From NCBI RefSeq assembly GCF_014191605.1, contig NZ_JACHWU010000001.1, positions 372,001 through 436,000 of the forward strand: a stretch of DNA of 64,000 nucleotides, read 5' to 3'. Shown piece after piece: positions 28,687-38,963 of this stretch. Made by a program: the position numbers and the translations under genes. Position 1 is the stretch's first letter. Each line of letters begins with the position of its first letter. This stretch comes from Prauserella isguenensis. Its GTDB lineage: Bacteria; Actinomycetota; Actinomycetes; Mycobacteriales; Pseudonocardiaceae. Under the pieces are notes generated by a model. The model was not told where the DNA came from. It was given only the letters and a program-made list of their open reading frames with translations, and did not search any database.

Positions 28687-30138
28687 ATGCAACGCGACGA
28701 CTTCTCGCTCCCCGCGAACCCACCGGGCGGCGCTCCACGACTGCGCGCGTCCTGGCGCCGCAGCGAACGCTACGGCCTGGCCGCCGACGACATCCGGCCC
28801 GTGTTCACCGGCTCGGTCGACACCGAATCGCTGCTGTACGAATGCGGGCGCGAGGTACTGCGCGGCCTGCAGAAGACGCTGGCGAACGAGCCGGTCAGCA
28901 TGATGATCACCGACCCGGACGGGCTGGTGCTGAGCCGACTGTCGGAGGACGCGACGATCAACCGCTCGCTGGATCGCGTGCACCTGGCCCCGGGGTTCTA
29001 CTTCGCCGAACGCAATGCCGGGACGAACGGCCTCGGTCTCGCGCTGGCCGACCGCGCGCCGTCGCTGGTCCGTGCCGATGAGCACTACTGCACCGGTCTG
29101 CGCGGTTACACGTGCGCGGCCGCACCCGTGGTCGATCCGTCGGGTGACGTCGCAGGCAGCGTCAACCTCACGACCTGGTCGGATTCGGCCCCCGAACTGT
29201 TGATGGCGCTGGCCCAGTCGGCGGCGGCCAACACGTCGGCGCTGATGCTGGCCAGGGGTGCGGGCAGGTTCGCTCCGCCCACGCCGCACGGCGAGGTGTT
29301 CCGTGTCTACGCCGACCGCTCACGCGCGCCGGAGGAGGCGCTGCCGACCACCGGTTGGCGCGGCGCGTTCGCCGAGGCACGCACCGCGTTCCGGCGCGGA
29401 CTGGCCGTCGCCGTGGTCGGCGAGCCGGGTACGGGCAAGACGGCCCTCGCCTCGCTGGCCCGCCGCGAACTGCGGCGGGAGCGTGTCCTCAGCGCGAGGC
29501 CGCCCGCACCCGAGGACGTCGAGTCGTGGTTCGAGCTGTGGGTCCCCGAACTCGGCAAGGACAGCACCTGCGTGATCGTCTCCGGGGTGGACAGTATGCC
29601 CGCATGGGCGACGACGGAGCTGGCGCACCTGTTCACCAGGGTGCGAGCCACCCGCGACATGCAGCCCTACGTGGTCACGGCCTCGTCGGCCGACACGCTG
29701 CCGGACGAGCTCCGCGAGCTGATCGACGTCGTCGTCGACGTACCGGCCCTGCGGTTCCGTCCGGACGACATCATGCCGCTGGCCAAACACTTCGCCCACC
29801 AGGCTCGGGGCCGGGACATCGACTTCACCCCGGCGGCCGCCCGTGCACTGACGGCGTTCGACTGGCCGGGCAACGTCCGTGGCCTCCGTCGGGTCGTCCG
29901 AGAGGCGGCCGCCAGGACGGATCGGATCGACCTCCACCACCTCGCACCCGAGGTCTTCACCGGCCCCGGCCGGCCGCTGACCAGGCTGCAGTCGGTGGAA
30001 CGGGACGAGATCGTCCGCTGCCTGACCGAACCGGGCACGACCGTGAGCGAAGCGGCGGAGCAGTTGGGGCTCGGCAGGGCGACGATCTACCGCAAGATCC
30101 GCCAGTACCGCATCACGGTCCCCGACCGCACCCCCTGA
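28687..30138 (+). CDS. AcoR/MimR-like GAF-AAA-Fis transcriptional activator
   Basis: A 483-residue enhancer-binding-type regulator. It has a GAF-like sensory part (residues 1 to about 200, GFYFAERNAGTNGLGLAL, GLRGYTCAAAPV), an AAA-like ATPase region with Walker A GEPGTGKTAL (about 245) and a C-terminal Fis-type HTH (VSEAAEQLGLGRATIYRKIRQY). The GAFTGA loop that contacts sigma-54 is not visible, so it is likely a sigma-54-independent relative, as expected in actinomycetes. ATG 28687 follows GGGAGG. It probably controls the adjacent cassette through the GAGACAC sites. Confidence 0.88.
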   Translation: MQRDDFSLPANPPGGAPRLRASWRRSERYGLAADDIRPVFTGSVDTESLLYECGREVLRGLQKTLANEPVSMMITDPDGLVLSRLSEDATINRSLDRVHLAPGFYFAERNAGTNGLGLALADRAPSLVRADEHYCTGLRGYTCAAAPVVDPSGDVAGSVNLTTWSDSAPELLMALAQSAAANTSALMLARGAGRFAPPTPHGEVFRVYADRSRAPEEALPTTGWRGAFAEARTAFRRGLAVAVVGEPGTGKTALASLARRELRRERVLSARPPAPEDVESWFELWVPELGKDSTCVIVSGVDSMPAWATTELAHLFTRVRATRDMQPYVVTASSADTLPDELRELIDVVVDVPALRFRPDDIMPLAKHFAHQARGRDIDFTPAAARALTAFDWPGNVRGLRRVVREAAARTDRIDLHHLAPEVFTGPGRPLTRLQSVERDEIVRCLTEPGTTVSEAAEQLGLGRATIYRKIRQYRITVPDRTP

Positions 30139-30173
30139 GTCCAGGGCTCCCGCGGGACCACGAAAACTGGCAC

Positions 30174-30224
30174 GAGACCCGTTCGCCGGTATGTCCACAG
30201 TGGACTCTTCGGCGAACGGGTCTC
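30174..30224. terminator. bidirectional terminator, 15-bp perfect stem
   Basis: GAGACCCGTTCGCCG (30174-30188) pairs with 30210-30224. The loop holds a second small hairpin (GTCCAC-A-GTGGAC). It lies between the plus-strand activator and the minus-strand DUF779 gene. Confidence 0.8.
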
Positions 30225-30288
30225 GCGGGTCGGAGTGAGCCGGAGTGGGCCGGTGCGGAACCTGCCGGTCCGGTGACGGATTCGCCGG

Positions 30289-30657
30289 TCAGCCGAGCTC
30301 GGCCAGTTCCTCGTCGGTGAGTAGCCGCGAGCGGATCAGGAACCGCACTCCGTCCGGGGCCTCGAGCGAGAATCCGCTGCCGCGCCCCTCGACCACGTCG
30401 ATGGTCAGGTGCGTGTGCTGCCAGTACTCGAACTGCGCCCGCGACATCCACACCGGAACGGGGTCGTGCATCCCGGCGACGTCGAGGTCGCCGAGGTGCA
30501 CGTCCGCTGCGCCGGTGCGGAACTCACCGGCCGGATAGCACATGGGAGCGCTACCGTCGCAACAGCCGCCGGACTGGTGGAACATCAACGGTCCGTGCTC
30601 CGCGGCCAGTCGTCGCAGCAGATCCGCCGCGGCGTCGGTGAGATCCACTCTGCTCAT
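30289..30657 (-). CDS. DUF779 protein, partner of aldehyde dehydrogenase
   Basis: A 122-residue protein of family DUF779 with conserved Cys/Met motif FHQSGGCCDGSAPMCYP at about 26. DUF779 genes almost always follow an NAD aldehyde dehydrogenase gene, as here, 5 bases downstream, but their function is not known. It is the distal gene of the aldehyde dehydrogenase operon. Confidence 0.88.
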   Translation of the reverse strand: MSRVDLTDAAADLLRRLAAEHGPLMFHQSGGCCDGSAPMCYPAGEFRTGAADVHLGDLDVAGMHDPVPVWMSRAQFEYWQHTHLTIDVVEGRGSGFSLEAPDGVRFLIRSRLLTDEELAELG

Positions 30658-30662
30658 GGTCG

Positions 30663-32186
30663 TCAGAAGAAACCCTGCGCATCGGGCGAGTACGACACCA
30701 GCAGGTTCTTCGTCTGCTGGTAGTGGTCGAGCATCATCCGGTGGTTCTCCCGGCCGATACCAGACTGCTTGTACCCGCCGAACGCCGCGTGCGCGGGGTA
30801 GGCGTGGTAGCAGTTCGTCCACACTCGACCGGCCTCGATGTCGCGGCCCGCACGGAACGCGGTGTTGCCGTCCCGCGACCACACGCCGGCACCGAGGCCG
30901 TAGAGCGTGTCGTTGGCGGTCTTGATGGCGTCGTCGTAGTCGTCGAACGTCGCCACCGACACGACCGGCCCGAAGATCTCCTCCTGGAAGACACGCATCT
31001 TGTTGTCGCCCGCGAACACGGTCGGCTTGACGTAGTAACCGCCGGAAAGCTCGCCGCCCAGGTCGGCCTTCTCGCCACCGGTGAGGACCTTCGCGCCCTC
31101 CTGCTTGCCGATGTCGATGTAGGACAGGATCTTCTCGAACTGGTCGTTCGAGGCCTGCGCACCGATCATGGTGTCGGTGTCGAGCGGGTTGCCCTGCTGG
31201 ATCTTCTCGACGCGCGCGACGCCGTCGCTGATGAACCTGTCGTAGATCGACGCCTGCACCAGGGCACGCGACGGGCACGTGCACACCTCGCCCTGGTTGA
31301 GGGCGAACATCGCGAAGCCCTCCTGCGCCTTGTTGTAGAAGGCGTCGTCGGCGGCGGCGACGTCGGAGAAGAAGATGTTCGGGCTCTTGCCGCCCAGCTC
31401 GAGCGTCACGGGAATGATGTTCTCGCTGGCGTACTGCATGATCAGCCTGCCGGTGGTGGTCTCACCGGTGAAGGCGACCTTCCGGATGCCCGGGTGCTGA
31501 GCCAGCGGCTTGCCCGCCTCGGCGCCGAAGCCGTTGACGATGTTCAGCACACCCGCGGGCAGCAGGTCGGCGATCAGCGACAGCAGCACGTGGATCGAGG
31601 CCGGGGTCTGCTCGGCGGGCTTGAGCACCACGCAGTTGCCCGCGGCCAGCGCGGGAGCGACCTTCCACGTCGCCATGAGAATCGGGAAGTTCCACGGGAT
31701 GATCTGGCCGACCACACCGAGCGGCTCGTGGAAGTGGTACGCCACGGTGTCGGCGTCGATCTGCGAGATCGAGCCCTCCTGCGCACGGATCGAACCGGCG
31801 AAGTAGCGGAAGTGGTCGATGGCCAGCGGAATGTCGGCGCCCAGCGTCTCGCGGACGGGCTTGCCGTTCTCCCAGCTCTCGGCCACGGCGATGGCCTCGA
31901 GATTGGCCTCCATGCGGTCCGCGATCCGGTTGAGCAGTACGGCACGCTCGGCGGGCGACGTGCGGCCCCACGCGTCGGCGGCACCGGTGGCCGCGGCCAC
32001 GGCACGGTCGATGTCCTCGGACGTGCCACGCGCGATCTCGGTGAACACCTTGCCGGTGACCGGCGTCGGATTCTCGAAGTACTGACCCTTGGCCGGAGGC
32101 ACGTACTCACCGCCGATGAAGTGGTCGTACCGCGGTTCGAACGCGACGACGCTGCCTGGCTGCCCCGGTGCGGCGTAAGTAGTCAT
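30663..32186 (-). CDS. NAD-dependent aldehyde dehydrogenase (acetaldehyde/propanal type)
   Basis: A 507-residue ALDH of the ExaC/AldA type. The catalytic Glu ([11 protein letters not shown]) and Cys ([15 protein letters not shown]) and the cofactor motif [13 protein letters not shown] are all in place. It oxidises short aldehydes to acids. ATG 32186 is used; the upstream frame runs into the regulatory region. The promoter at 32229-32262 carries the TGCAAC pair that also precedes the diol dehydratase, so this enzyme probably removes the aldehyde made by the dehydratase. Confidence 0.93.
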   Translation of the reverse strand: MTTYAAPGQPGSVVAFEPRYDHFIGGEYVPPAKGQYFENPTPVTGKVFTEIARGTSEDIDRAVAAATGAADAWGRTSPAERAVLLNRIADRMEANLEAIAVAESWENGKPVRETLGADIPLAIDHFRYFAGSIRAQEGSISQIDADTVAYHFHEPLGVVGQIIPWNFPILMATWKVAPALAAGNCVVLKPAEQTPASIHVLLSLIADLLPAGVLNIVNGFGAEAGKPLAQHPGIRKVAFTGETTTGRLIMQYASENIIPVTLELGGKSPNIFFSDVAAADDAFYNKAQEGFAMFALNQGEVCTCPSRALVQASIYDRFISDGVARVEKIQQGNPLDTDTMIGAQASNDQFEKILSYIDIGKQEGAKVLTGGEKADLGGELSGGYYVKPTVFAGDNKMRVFQEEIFGPVVSVATFDDYDDAIKTANDTLYGLGAGVWSRDGNTAFRAGRDIEAGRVWTNCYHAYPAHAAFGGYKQSGIGRENHRMMLDHYQQTKNLLVSYSPDAQGFF

Positions 32187-32228
32187 CCGAAAAGAGCCTC
32201 TCTGCTCGATGTCACTGCCTGATCGCCG

Positions 32229-32262
32229 AACGTAGGAACCGCGACGTTGCAGGCGCGTTGCA
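32229..32262 (-). promoter_or_regulatory. TGCAAC-pair promoter of the aldehyde dehydrogenase operon
   Basis: Reading the minus strand: TGCAAC (32262-32257), 5 bases, TGCAAC (32251-32246), 11 bases, TACGTT as -10 (32234-32229), then 42 bases to the ATG. The same layout precedes the diol dehydratase (34045-34078). The box next to the -10 occupies the -35 region, so the activator probably replaces a -35 contact. Confidence 0.7.
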
Positions 32263-32401
32263 ACACCGCGTCGCGATGTCGCGGCGCGCCGTGACGGGTC
32301 ACGAGGGGTCACCTCGTGCCACTTCCTTGCTCTCGGGAGCGCGACCGGGGCATGCTCGAACGAACAGCACCGCCCGTCACCGTCGCCGCCGCGGAGTGTC
32401 C

Positions 32402-33928
32402 ATGAGATCCCAACCCGCCCCGAACGCCCTGCACAGCGTGTCGGACCCGTTCGCTCAGCAGCGTGTGCTGAAGCAGATCCGCGACGCCGCGCTCAGTGAC
32501 GAGGAGCTCGGCGGGAAGAACGGTGGGGCGGCACCGCGGACCGTCATCTCCGAGTCCTGGCGCCGGTCGCTGGCCACCGGCGTCGATCCGGACGACTACC
32601 TCCCCCCGGTGGTGTACGACGACGACGAACTCGACGACGTACGCACCTCCCACCCGTTGCACGCCGTACTGCCACCGCTGCGGGAACTGCTGGTGAGCAT
32701 CGCCGACGAGGCGCAGCACATCACGATCCTCACCGACGCCGACGGCACGATCCTATGGCGGGAGGGCCCGTCCGGGCTGTGCCGGCTGGCGGACCCGGTC
32801 GGCCTGCACGAGGGCACGCGGTGGGCGGAATCGGCGATCGGCACGAACGCGATGGGCACCGCGCTGGCGACGGACGCACCGGTGCAGATCTATTCGGCCG
32901 AGCACCTCGTGCGCACCTACCACTCGTGGACATGTGCCGCCGCCCCGATACACGACCCCGACACCGGCCGGGTACTCGGCGCCATCGACATCAGCGGCAG
33001 GCTCGACACGCTGCATCCGGCGATGGTGTCGCTGGTCAACGCCACCGCGCAGGTCGCGGAGAACCACCTACGGCTGCGGATGCAGGACTCCGACGAACGC
33101 CTGCGCAGGAGGAACCTGCCTCGCCTGGAACGGCTCGGCGGAGAACCGGGAGCACTGCTCACCACGTCCGGCAGGGTGATCGCCGCGAGCCCGCTCGGCA
33201 CGTTCCCCCACCGGGTCGCCGTCGAACCCGGCACGGACCGGGTCGACCTCGACGGTCGCGAAGCACTGCTCGAACCGCTGTCCGGTGGGTATCTCCTCCG
33301 CATGCCGCGGAAGGAAGGCAAGACGATCCCCGCACGCCCCGCCAGACCGACGCTGCAGCTGTCGTTCCTCGGCACCGCCCCCGAGGCGCAGCTGGACGGG
33401 CGAAGCGTGCCGTTGACACTGCGCAGGGCGGAGATCCTCGCCCTGCTGGCACTGCATCCCGACGGGCTGACCGCGGACCAGCTGGCACTGCACCTCTACG
33501 GCGACGCCGGCAACCCCACGACGGTGCGCGCCGAGGTGCACCGCCTGCGCAGCGAACTCGGGGATGCGCTCCTCGCGAAGCCGTACCGCTTGGCCGCCGA
33601 CGTGGACGCCGACTTCCTGCGCGTGCGCGACGCCCTCGCGACCGGCGACCTCACGACCGCGGCCTCGATCGCCACCGCACCGCTGCTGGCCCGCTCGGAG
33701 TCGCCGACGATTCGCGCGGAGCGGGAGCAGCGGACCGTCGCCCTGCGCACCGCCGTGCTCGACAGCGGCGATCCCGAGGCCCTCTGGGCGCTGTCCGAGG
33801 GCGAACCGGGCCGCGACGACATCGAGGTGTTCGAGCACCTGACGCGGGTCCTTCGGGCGGGTGACCCGCGTCGCCCGGTCGCGGATGCACGACTGGCCTG
33901 GCTGCTCGACAGCGACGACGATGGCTGA
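32402..33928 (+). CDS. GAF-domain transcriptional regulator with C-terminal wHTH
   Basis: A 508-residue regulator. An N-terminal GAF domain (about 75-210; [54 protein letters not shown]) resembles the sensing part of AcoR proteins, but there is no AAA domain. A linker leads to a winged-helix-like domain ([17 protein letters not shown], then [21 protein letters not shown]) near residues 320-385. It lies divergently from the aldehyde dehydrogenase and is the likely reader of the TGCAAC sites (inference from position). A hairpin with 9-bp arms follows the stop. Confidence 0.85.
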   Translation: MRSQPAPNALHSVSDPFAQQRVLKQIRDAALSDEELGGKNGGAAPRTVISESWRRSLATGVDPDDYLPPVVYDDDELDDVRTSHPLHAVLPPLRELLVSIADEAQHITILTDADGTILWREGPSGLCRLADPVGLHEGTRWAESAIGTNAMGTALATDAPVQIYSAEHLVRTYHSWTCAAAPIHDPDTGRVLGAIDISGRLDTLHPAMVSLVNATAQVAENHLRLRMQDSDERLRRRNLPRLERLGGEPGALLTTSGRVIAASPLGTFPHRVAVEPGTDRVDLDGREALLEPLSGGYLLRMPRKEGKTIPARPARPTLQLSFLGTAPEAQLDGRSVPLTLRRAEILALLALHPDGLTADQLALHLYGDAGNPTTVRAEVHRLRSELGDALLAKPYRLAADVDADFLRVRDALATGDLTTAASIATAPLLARSESPTIRAEREQRTVALRTAVLDSGDPEALWALSEGEPGRDDIEVFEHLTRVLRAGDPRRPVADARLAWLLDSDDDG

Positions 33929-33950
33929 CGAGACCTGTGGCGGCCCGTGA

Positions 33951-33971
33951 GGACGCCGTGGGACGGCGTCC
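33951..33971 (+). terminator. 9-bp perfect hairpin after the GAF regulator
   Basis: GGACGCCGT (33951-33959) pairs with ACGGCGTCC (33963-33971) over a 3-base loop, 22 bases after the stop at 33928. No T-run follows, so termination strength is uncertain. Confidence 0.5.
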
Positions 33972-34044
33972 GCGGTCGAAGGCCGGGTGGCCGGGACCGC
34001 ACCGCCGTTCCACAACCGTAGATCGCGCACGAGGCCCGGGCGCC

Positions 34045-34078
34045 TGCAACGTCGGTGCAACGCCCCTGCGCATAGGTT
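34045..34078 (+). promoter_or_regulatory. TGCAAC-pair promoter of the diol dehydratase operon
   Basis: TGCAAC (34045-34050), 5 bases, TGCAAC (34056-34061), 11 bases, TAGGTT as -10 (34073-34078), and the ATG of the small subunit 37 bases later. The spacing is identical to that before the aldehyde dehydrogenase, and a 15-base sequence (GCGCCTGCAACGTCG, 34040-34054) is shared with it in reverse complement. Confidence 0.7.
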
Positions 34079-34115
34079 CGACACCCGATACCGGCTTCAA
34101 CGCAGAAGGCAGGTG

Positions 34116-34550
34116 ATGGCGGTGACACTTCCCGACCAGGTGGAACTCGATCCGGGCAGCGACTACCCGCTCGCGGCACACCGACCGGAGCTGCTCCGCA
34201 CTCCGACGGGCAAACCGATCGACGAGCTGACCATGCAGGCGGTGCTCTCCGGCGACGTCGCCGCCGAGGACCTGCGCATCTCGCCCGACACGCTGCGGTT
34301 GCAGGCGCAGGTCGCCGAACGGGTGGGCCGCACGCAGCTGGCACGCAACTTCCGCCGCGCCGCCGAGCTGACCGCGCTACCGGACGATCTCGTGCTGTCC
34401 ATCTACAACTCGCTGCGGCCGAACGCCTCGACGAAACAGCAGCTCACCGACATCGCCGACCGGCTCGAAGGCGAGTACTCCGCGACGTTGTGCGCCGAAC
34501 TGGTGCGCGAAGCCGCCGACGTCTACGAGCGCCGGGACATCCTGGCCTGA
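34116..34550 (+). CDS. pduE: B12-dependent diol/glycerol dehydratase small subunit
   Basis: A 144-residue gamma subunit of adenosylcobalamin-dependent diol dehydratase. The family core is clear (LRPNASTKQQLTDIADRLEG, EYSATLCAELVREAADVYERR). ATG 34116 follows AGGCAGG. It is first in this operon, whereas in most bacteria the small subunit comes last after large and medium. The name follows the family; the substrate (1,2-propanediol, glycerol or ethylene glycol) is not fixed by sequence. Confidence 0.88.
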   Translation: MAVTLPDQVELDPGSDYPLAAHRPELLRTPTGKPIDELTMQAVLSGDVAAEDLRISPDTLRLQAQVAERVGRTQLARNFRRAAELTALPDDLVLSIYNSLRPNASTKQQLTDIADRLEGEYSATLCAELVREAADVYERRDILA

Positions 34551-34818
34551 CGCCACCGCACACCGGTGCCGTCCCTTGGAGCGGTTCACGCACGGTGCTT
34601 CCGACCCAGGCCTTCCGGCACAGCTCCTGCGGCACCGGACCTTTCCGACACACGACACTTCCCGGGCACGACGTTCCTCGAACATCGGGGCACGTTCGGG
34701 AGACGGCACTTTCCGAACCGACACCGCCCGATCCGACACCGCCCGGCGCGACTCGGCCTCCGCCCGCACCGGCCTTCCGATCAACTCCATCCTCCGCACG
34801 CGACAGGGAGATCCGACG
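34551..34818. other. leader between dehydratase small and large subunit genes
   Basis: A 268-base gap inside the operon. It contains a 13-base direct repeat CCGACACCGCCCG (34718-34730 and 34733-34745). I looked for a cobalamin riboswitch B12 box and see none. The frame through it is open but the encoded sequence (RHRTFPTHDTSRARRSS...) does not look like a protein. Confidence 0.4.
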
Positions 34819-36525
34819 ATGACTGCGGAACCACTTCCGGTATCGACTCCGGCATCCAAACGCACCGAGGCGCTCGAGGAACGGCCGGTCAACCTCGACG
34901 GGTTCGTCGAGGAGTGGCCCGAGGTCGGCATGGTGGCGATGGACAGCCCGTACGACCCGACACCGAGCGTGCGGGTGGCCGACGGCGTCATCGTGGAGAT
35001 GGACGGCAAGCCGCGCGCCGAGTTCGACTTCCTCGACCAGTTCATCGCCGACCACGCGATCGACGTGTCGGTGACCGAACACGCCATGGCACTCGAACCG
35101 GTCGAGGTGGCGCGCATGCTCGTCGACCCGACGGTGACACGCTCGGAGGTCGTCGAGGTCGCTGGCGGCCTGACCCCCGCCGCCCTGCTCGAGGTTGTCA
35201 AGACGATGAACGTCGTCGAGATGATGCAGGCGCTGCAGAAGATGCGCGCCCGGCGCACACCTGCCAACCAGGCGCACTCCACGAGCGCACGCGACAACCC
35301 GGTGCAGGTCGCTGCTGAGGCGGCCGAGGCGTCGCTGCGCGGGTTCCGGGAGCTGGAGACGACTCTGGGCGTGGTGCGCTACGCGCCGCTCGTGGCGATC
35401 GCACTGCAGGTCGGGGCCCTCGCGGGTACTCCGGGCGCGCTGACCCAGTGCGCGCTCGAGGAGGCCACCGAGCTGGAACTCGGCATGCGCGGCATCACCG
35501 CCTACGCCGAGACGATCTCCGTCTACGGCACGGAGCCGGTGTTCTGCGACGGCGACGACACTCCGTGGTCGAAGGCCTTCCTGGCCTCGGCCTACGCCTC
35601 GCGCGGCATCAAGATGCGATTCACCTCCGGCACCGGTTCCGAGGTGCAGATGGGTAACGCCGAGGGCCGCTCGATGCTGTACCTGGAGATCCGCTGCATC
35701 CTCGTCGCGAAGGGGGCCGGCGTGCAGGGGCTGCAGAACGGGTCGATCAGCTGCATCGGCGTTCCGGGCGCCGTTCCCGCGGGCATCCGCGCGGTGCTCG
35801 CGGAGAACCTGCTCGCCAGCACCGCCGACCTCGAATGCGCGTCCGGCAACGACCAGTCGTTCTCGCACTCCGACATGCGCCGCACCGCGCGCCTGCTGCC
35901 GCAGCTGCTGTCGGGCACCGACTTCGTGTGCTCCGGGTACTCGGCCGTGCCCAACTACGACAACATGTTCGCCGGGTCCAACCTGGACTCGACGGACTAC
36001 GACGACTGGAACACCATTCAGCGGGACCTGCAGGTCGACGGCGCGCTGCGGCACGTTCCCGAGGAAGAGCTGCTGGCGGCGCGCAGCAGGGCGGCCCGCG
36101 CGTTGCAGGCGGTGTTCGCCCAGCTCGGGCTGCCGACGATCACCGACAAGGAGGTCGAGGCGGCCACCTACGCGCACGGCAGTCAGGACCTGCCGATGCG
36201 GGACGTGCTGGAGGACCTCAAGGCCGCGCAGTCGGTCATGGACCGCGGGATCACCGGACTCGACGTGATCAAGGCGCTCGAGGCGGCCGGGTACAGCGAC
36301 ATGGCGCACACGCTGCTGTCGGTGCTGCGGCACCGAGTGTCGGGCGACCTGCTGCACACGTCGGCGATCCTCACGCCCGAGCTGGAGACCCTGTCCGCAG
36401 TCAACGACGCCAACGACTACGCGGGTCCCGGCAGCGGCTACCGCCCCGCGGGCGAACGCTGGCGCGAGATGAAACGCCTTCGCCACGTCGTCAGCGCCAG
36501 TAATCCCGAAGAGGAAATCGGCTGA
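34819..36525 (+). CDS. pduC: B12-dependent diol/glycerol dehydratase large subunit
   Basis: The catalytic alpha subunit, which converts 1,2-diols to aldehydes by a radical mechanism in a TIM barrel with adenosylcobalamin. Family signatures are strong ([23 protein letters not shown] with the substrate-binding Gln and His, [36 protein letters not shown]-like [30 protein letters not shown]). Length 568, normal for PduC. ATG 34819 lies 8 bases after GGGAG. Medium subunit and reactivase follow directly. Confidence 0.94.
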   Translation: MTAEPLPVSTPASKRTEALEERPVNLDGFVEEWPEVGMVAMDSPYDPTPSVRVADGVIVEMDGKPRAEFDFLDQFIADHAIDVSVTEHAMALEPVEVARMLVDPTVTRSEVVEVAGGLTPAALLEVVKTMNVVEMMQALQKMRARRTPANQAHSTSARDNPVQVAAEAAEASLRGFRELETTLGVVRYAPLVAIALQVGALAGTPGALTQCALEEATELELGMRGITAYAETISVYGTEPVFCDGDDTPWSKAFLASAYASRGIKMRFTSGTGSEVQMGNAEGRSMLYLEIRCILVAKGAGVQGLQNGSISCIGVPGAVPAGIRAVLAENLLASTADLECASGNDQSFSHSDMRRTARLLPQLLSGTDFVCSGYSAVPNYDNMFAGSNLDSTDYDDWNTIQRDLQVDGALRHVPEEELLAARSRAARALQAVFAQLGLPTITDKEVEAATYAHGSQDLPMRDVLEDLKAAQSVMDRGITGLDVIKALEAAGYSDMAHTLLSVLRHRVSGDLLHTSAILTPELETLSAVNDANDYAGPGSGYRPAGERWREMKRLRHVVSASNPEEEIG

Positions 36526-36541
36526 AAGGACACCTCCTGCC

Positions 36542-37132
36542 ATGACCAGTATGGAAGCGCGACCCGAACGGGTGCTCGACGCGGTCGAACGGGGCGAGGC
36601 CGCGGTGGGGATCCGTCCGGACGAGGTGGTCATCGGTATCTCGCCCGCGTTCGGGGACTCCTTCACCAAGACGATCGTGGAGATCCCGCACGCCGAGGTG
36701 CTGCGGGAGCTTCTCGCGGGCGTCGAGGAACAGGGCGTGCACGCGCGGGTGATCCGCTACCGCAGCGGTTCGGATCTCGCGGTGATCGCCCACGCGGCGG
36801 CGCGGTTGTCCGGCTCGGGCATCGGTGTCGGCCTACTGTCCCGCGGTACGACGATGATCCACCAGAAGGACCTCGTCCGGCTGTCCAATCTGGAGCTTTT
36901 TCCGCAGGCGCCGTTGCTCGACCCGGAAACGTTCCGCAAGGTCGGCCGCAATGCCGCGCGCTACGCCAAGGGTGAGTCGCCCGAGCCCGTCCCCGCACGC
37001 AACGACTACATGGCCCGGCCGCGCTGGCAGGCCAAGGCGGCGTTACTGCACATCAAGGAGACGGAGTTCGTGACGGCGGGCGCCGCACCGGTCGAGCTCG
37101 ACGTCCGGATCCGGCTGGCCGACGCCGGTTGA
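36542..37132 (+). CDS. pduD: B12-dependent diol/glycerol dehydratase medium subunit
   Basis: The 196-residue beta subunit that helps bind the corrin ring ([65 protein letters not shown]). It is shorter than enterobacterial PduD (about 224) because it lacks the N-terminal extension that targets PduD to microcompartments. That fits the absence of shell genes here. ATG 36542, 16 bases after the large subunit. Confidence 0.9.
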   Translation: MTSMEARPERVLDAVERGEAAVGIRPDEVVIGISPAFGDSFTKTIVEIPHAEVLRELLAGVEEQGVHARVIRYRSGSDLAVIAHAAARLSGSGIGVGLLSRGTTMIHQKDLVRLSNLELFPQAPLLDPETFRKVGRNAARYAKGESPEPVPARNDYMARPRWQAKAALLHIKETEFVTAGAAPVELDVRIRLADAG

Positions 37133-37136
37133 CGCC

Positions 37137-38963
37137 GTGACTCTGCTGGTCGGCGTCGACATCGGCAACTCCACCACCGAGGCGTGCCTGGCCGAGCTCG
37201 GCCCCGACGGTCCTCGCTACCTGGGCGGGGCGCTCGCGCCGACGTCCGGGGTGAAGGGCACGGCGGAGAACGTGCCGGGCGTGGTCAAGGTGGTGCAGGA
37301 GGCGCTGTCCGCAGTGGGGCGCGCCCCACACGAGCTGGCGACGGTGTTGGTCAACGAGGCCACACCGGTCATCAGCGGGTTGGCGATGGAGACGATCACC
37401 GAGACCGTCATCACCGAGTCGACGATGATCGGGCACAACCCGGACACGCCCGCCGGCGCGGGGCTCGGCACGGGCACCACGGTGGCGTTCGGCGAGCTCG
37501 ACGAGTGCGGGCCGGGCGAGCGGGTGATCTGCGTGGTCGGTGCGGGCGTGGACTTCGAGGACGCCGCCGCCGGCATCGCTGCCGCGCGTGATCGCGGCGT
37601 CGAGGTGACCGGTGCAGTGGTGCACGCCGACGACGCGAACCTCGTCGTCAACCGGCTGCCGCAGCCGATCCCGGTGGTCGACGAGGTGACGCTGATCGAG
37701 AAGGTGCCGCTGGGCATGCCCGCGGCCGTCGAAGTGGCCGAACCGGGCAGGACCGTGCGCACGCTGTCCAACTCGTACGGCATCGCGACGCTGTTCGACC
37801 TCGATCCCGACCAGACCCGTCTCGTCGCTCCGGTGGCCAGGGCGCTGGTGGGCAACCGGTCTGCCGTCGTGGTGCGCACGCCGTCCGGGGACATCGCCGA
37901 CCGCCGCATCCCCGCGGGCACGCTGACGCTCATCGGCGAGCACGCCCGGCTGTCGGTGGGTATCGACGCGGGTGCCGAGGAGATCATGGCCACCCTGCGT
38001 CGGGTGACCCCGCTGGCCGACGCGACCGGCGAACCGGGCACTCACGTGGGCGGGATGCTGGCCACGGTGCGCGACGCCATGGCGGAAACACTGTCGGACA
38101 CGGCCGATGAGCCGGACGTGCGTATCCAGGACGTGCTGGCGGTCGACACGTTCGTCCCGCAGCACGTCACCGGCGCGCTCGCGGGTGAGTTCGCGCTCGA
38201 GAACGCGGTGGCACTCGCCGCGATGGTGCGCACGAGCAGAGCTCCGATGGAGGCGCTCGCCGAACAGCTGCGGTCGGCGCTCGGCGTGGACGTCGTCGTG
38301 GGCGGGGTCGAGGCGGACATGGCCGTGCTGGGTGCGCTGACCACTCCGGGCACCGAGCGGCCGTTGGCGGTGCTCGATCTCGGCGGGGGCTCGACCGACG
38401 CCGCGCTGGCCACCGGCGACGGCGAGGTTCGTTCGGTCCACCTGGCGGGCGCGGGCGACCTGGTGACGAAGCTGATCGACTCCGAGCTCGGCCTCGACAA
38501 TCGCGAGGTCGCCGAGGACATCAAGAAGAACCCGCTCGCGAAGGCGGAGAGCTTCTTCCACGTGCGCATGGAGGACGGGACGGCGCGCTTTTTCGACGAA
38601 CCGCTGCCCGCGGAGGCGTTCGCGCGCGTGGTCGTGCTCGGCGAGGAGGGCATGCGGCCCGTCCCGACGCGGCACTCGCTGGAGAAGGTCCGTCAGGTGC
38701 GCAGGTCGGCCAAACACAAGGTGTTCGTCGTGAACGCCCTGCGTGCCCTGGAACGGGTCGCGCCGGGCGGTAACCTGCGCGAGATCGGTTTCGTCGTGGT
38801 GCTCGGCGGGTCGGCGTTGGACTTCGAGATCCCGGACATGATCGCCGAGGCTGTCGCGGGTGCCGGGATCGTGTGCGGCACGGGCAACGTGCGTGGCCGC
38901 GAGGGCCCGCGCAACGCCGTCGCGACCGGCCTGGTGGACGCCCACGCGGGGCGCGCCCTATGA
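37137..38963 (+). CDS. ddrA: diol dehydratase reactivase large subunit
   Basis: An actin-like ATPase that exchanges damaged cobalamin from the dehydratase. The nucleotide-binding motifs are VGVDIGNSTTEACLAEL at the start and AVLDLGGGSTDAALAT at about 420. The 608-residue length is standard for DdrA/PduG. GTG 37137 is 4 bases after the medium subunit, and the stop overlaps the next ATG. Confidence 0.92.
   Translation: MTLLVGVDIGNSTTEACLAELGPDGPRYLGGALAPTSGVKGTAENVPGVVKVVQEALSAVGRAPHELATVLVNEATPVISGLAMETITETVITESTMIGHNPDTPAGAGLGTGTTVAFGELDECGPGERVICVVGAGVDFEDAAAGIAAARDRGVEVTGAVVHADDANLVVNRLPQPIPVVDEVTLIEKVPLGMPAAVEVAEPGRTVRTLSNSYGIATLFDLDPDQTRLVAPVARALVGNRSAVVVRTPSGDIADRRIPAGTLTLIGEHARLSVGIDAGAEEIMATLRRVTPLADATGEPGTHVGGMLATVRDAMAETLSDTADEPDVRIQDVLAVDTFVPQHVTGALAGEFALENAVALAAMVRTSRAPMEALAEQLRSALGVDVVVGGVEADMAVLGALTTPGTERPLAVLDLGGGSTDAALATGDGEVRSVHLAGAGDLVTKLIDSELGLDNREVAEDIKKNPLAKAESFFHVRMEDGTARFFDEPLPAEAFARVVVLGEEGMRPVPTRHSLEKVRQVRRSAKHKVFVVNALRALERVAPGGNLREIGFVVVLGGSALDFEIPDMIAEAVAGAGIVCGTGNVRGREGPRNAVATGLVDAHAGRAL

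Noticed and set aside
34551-34818. Cobalamin riboswitch before the diol dehydratase large subunit
   Set aside because: No B12 box or GCCACTG element could be found, and the repeats there are short GC-rich direct repeats.
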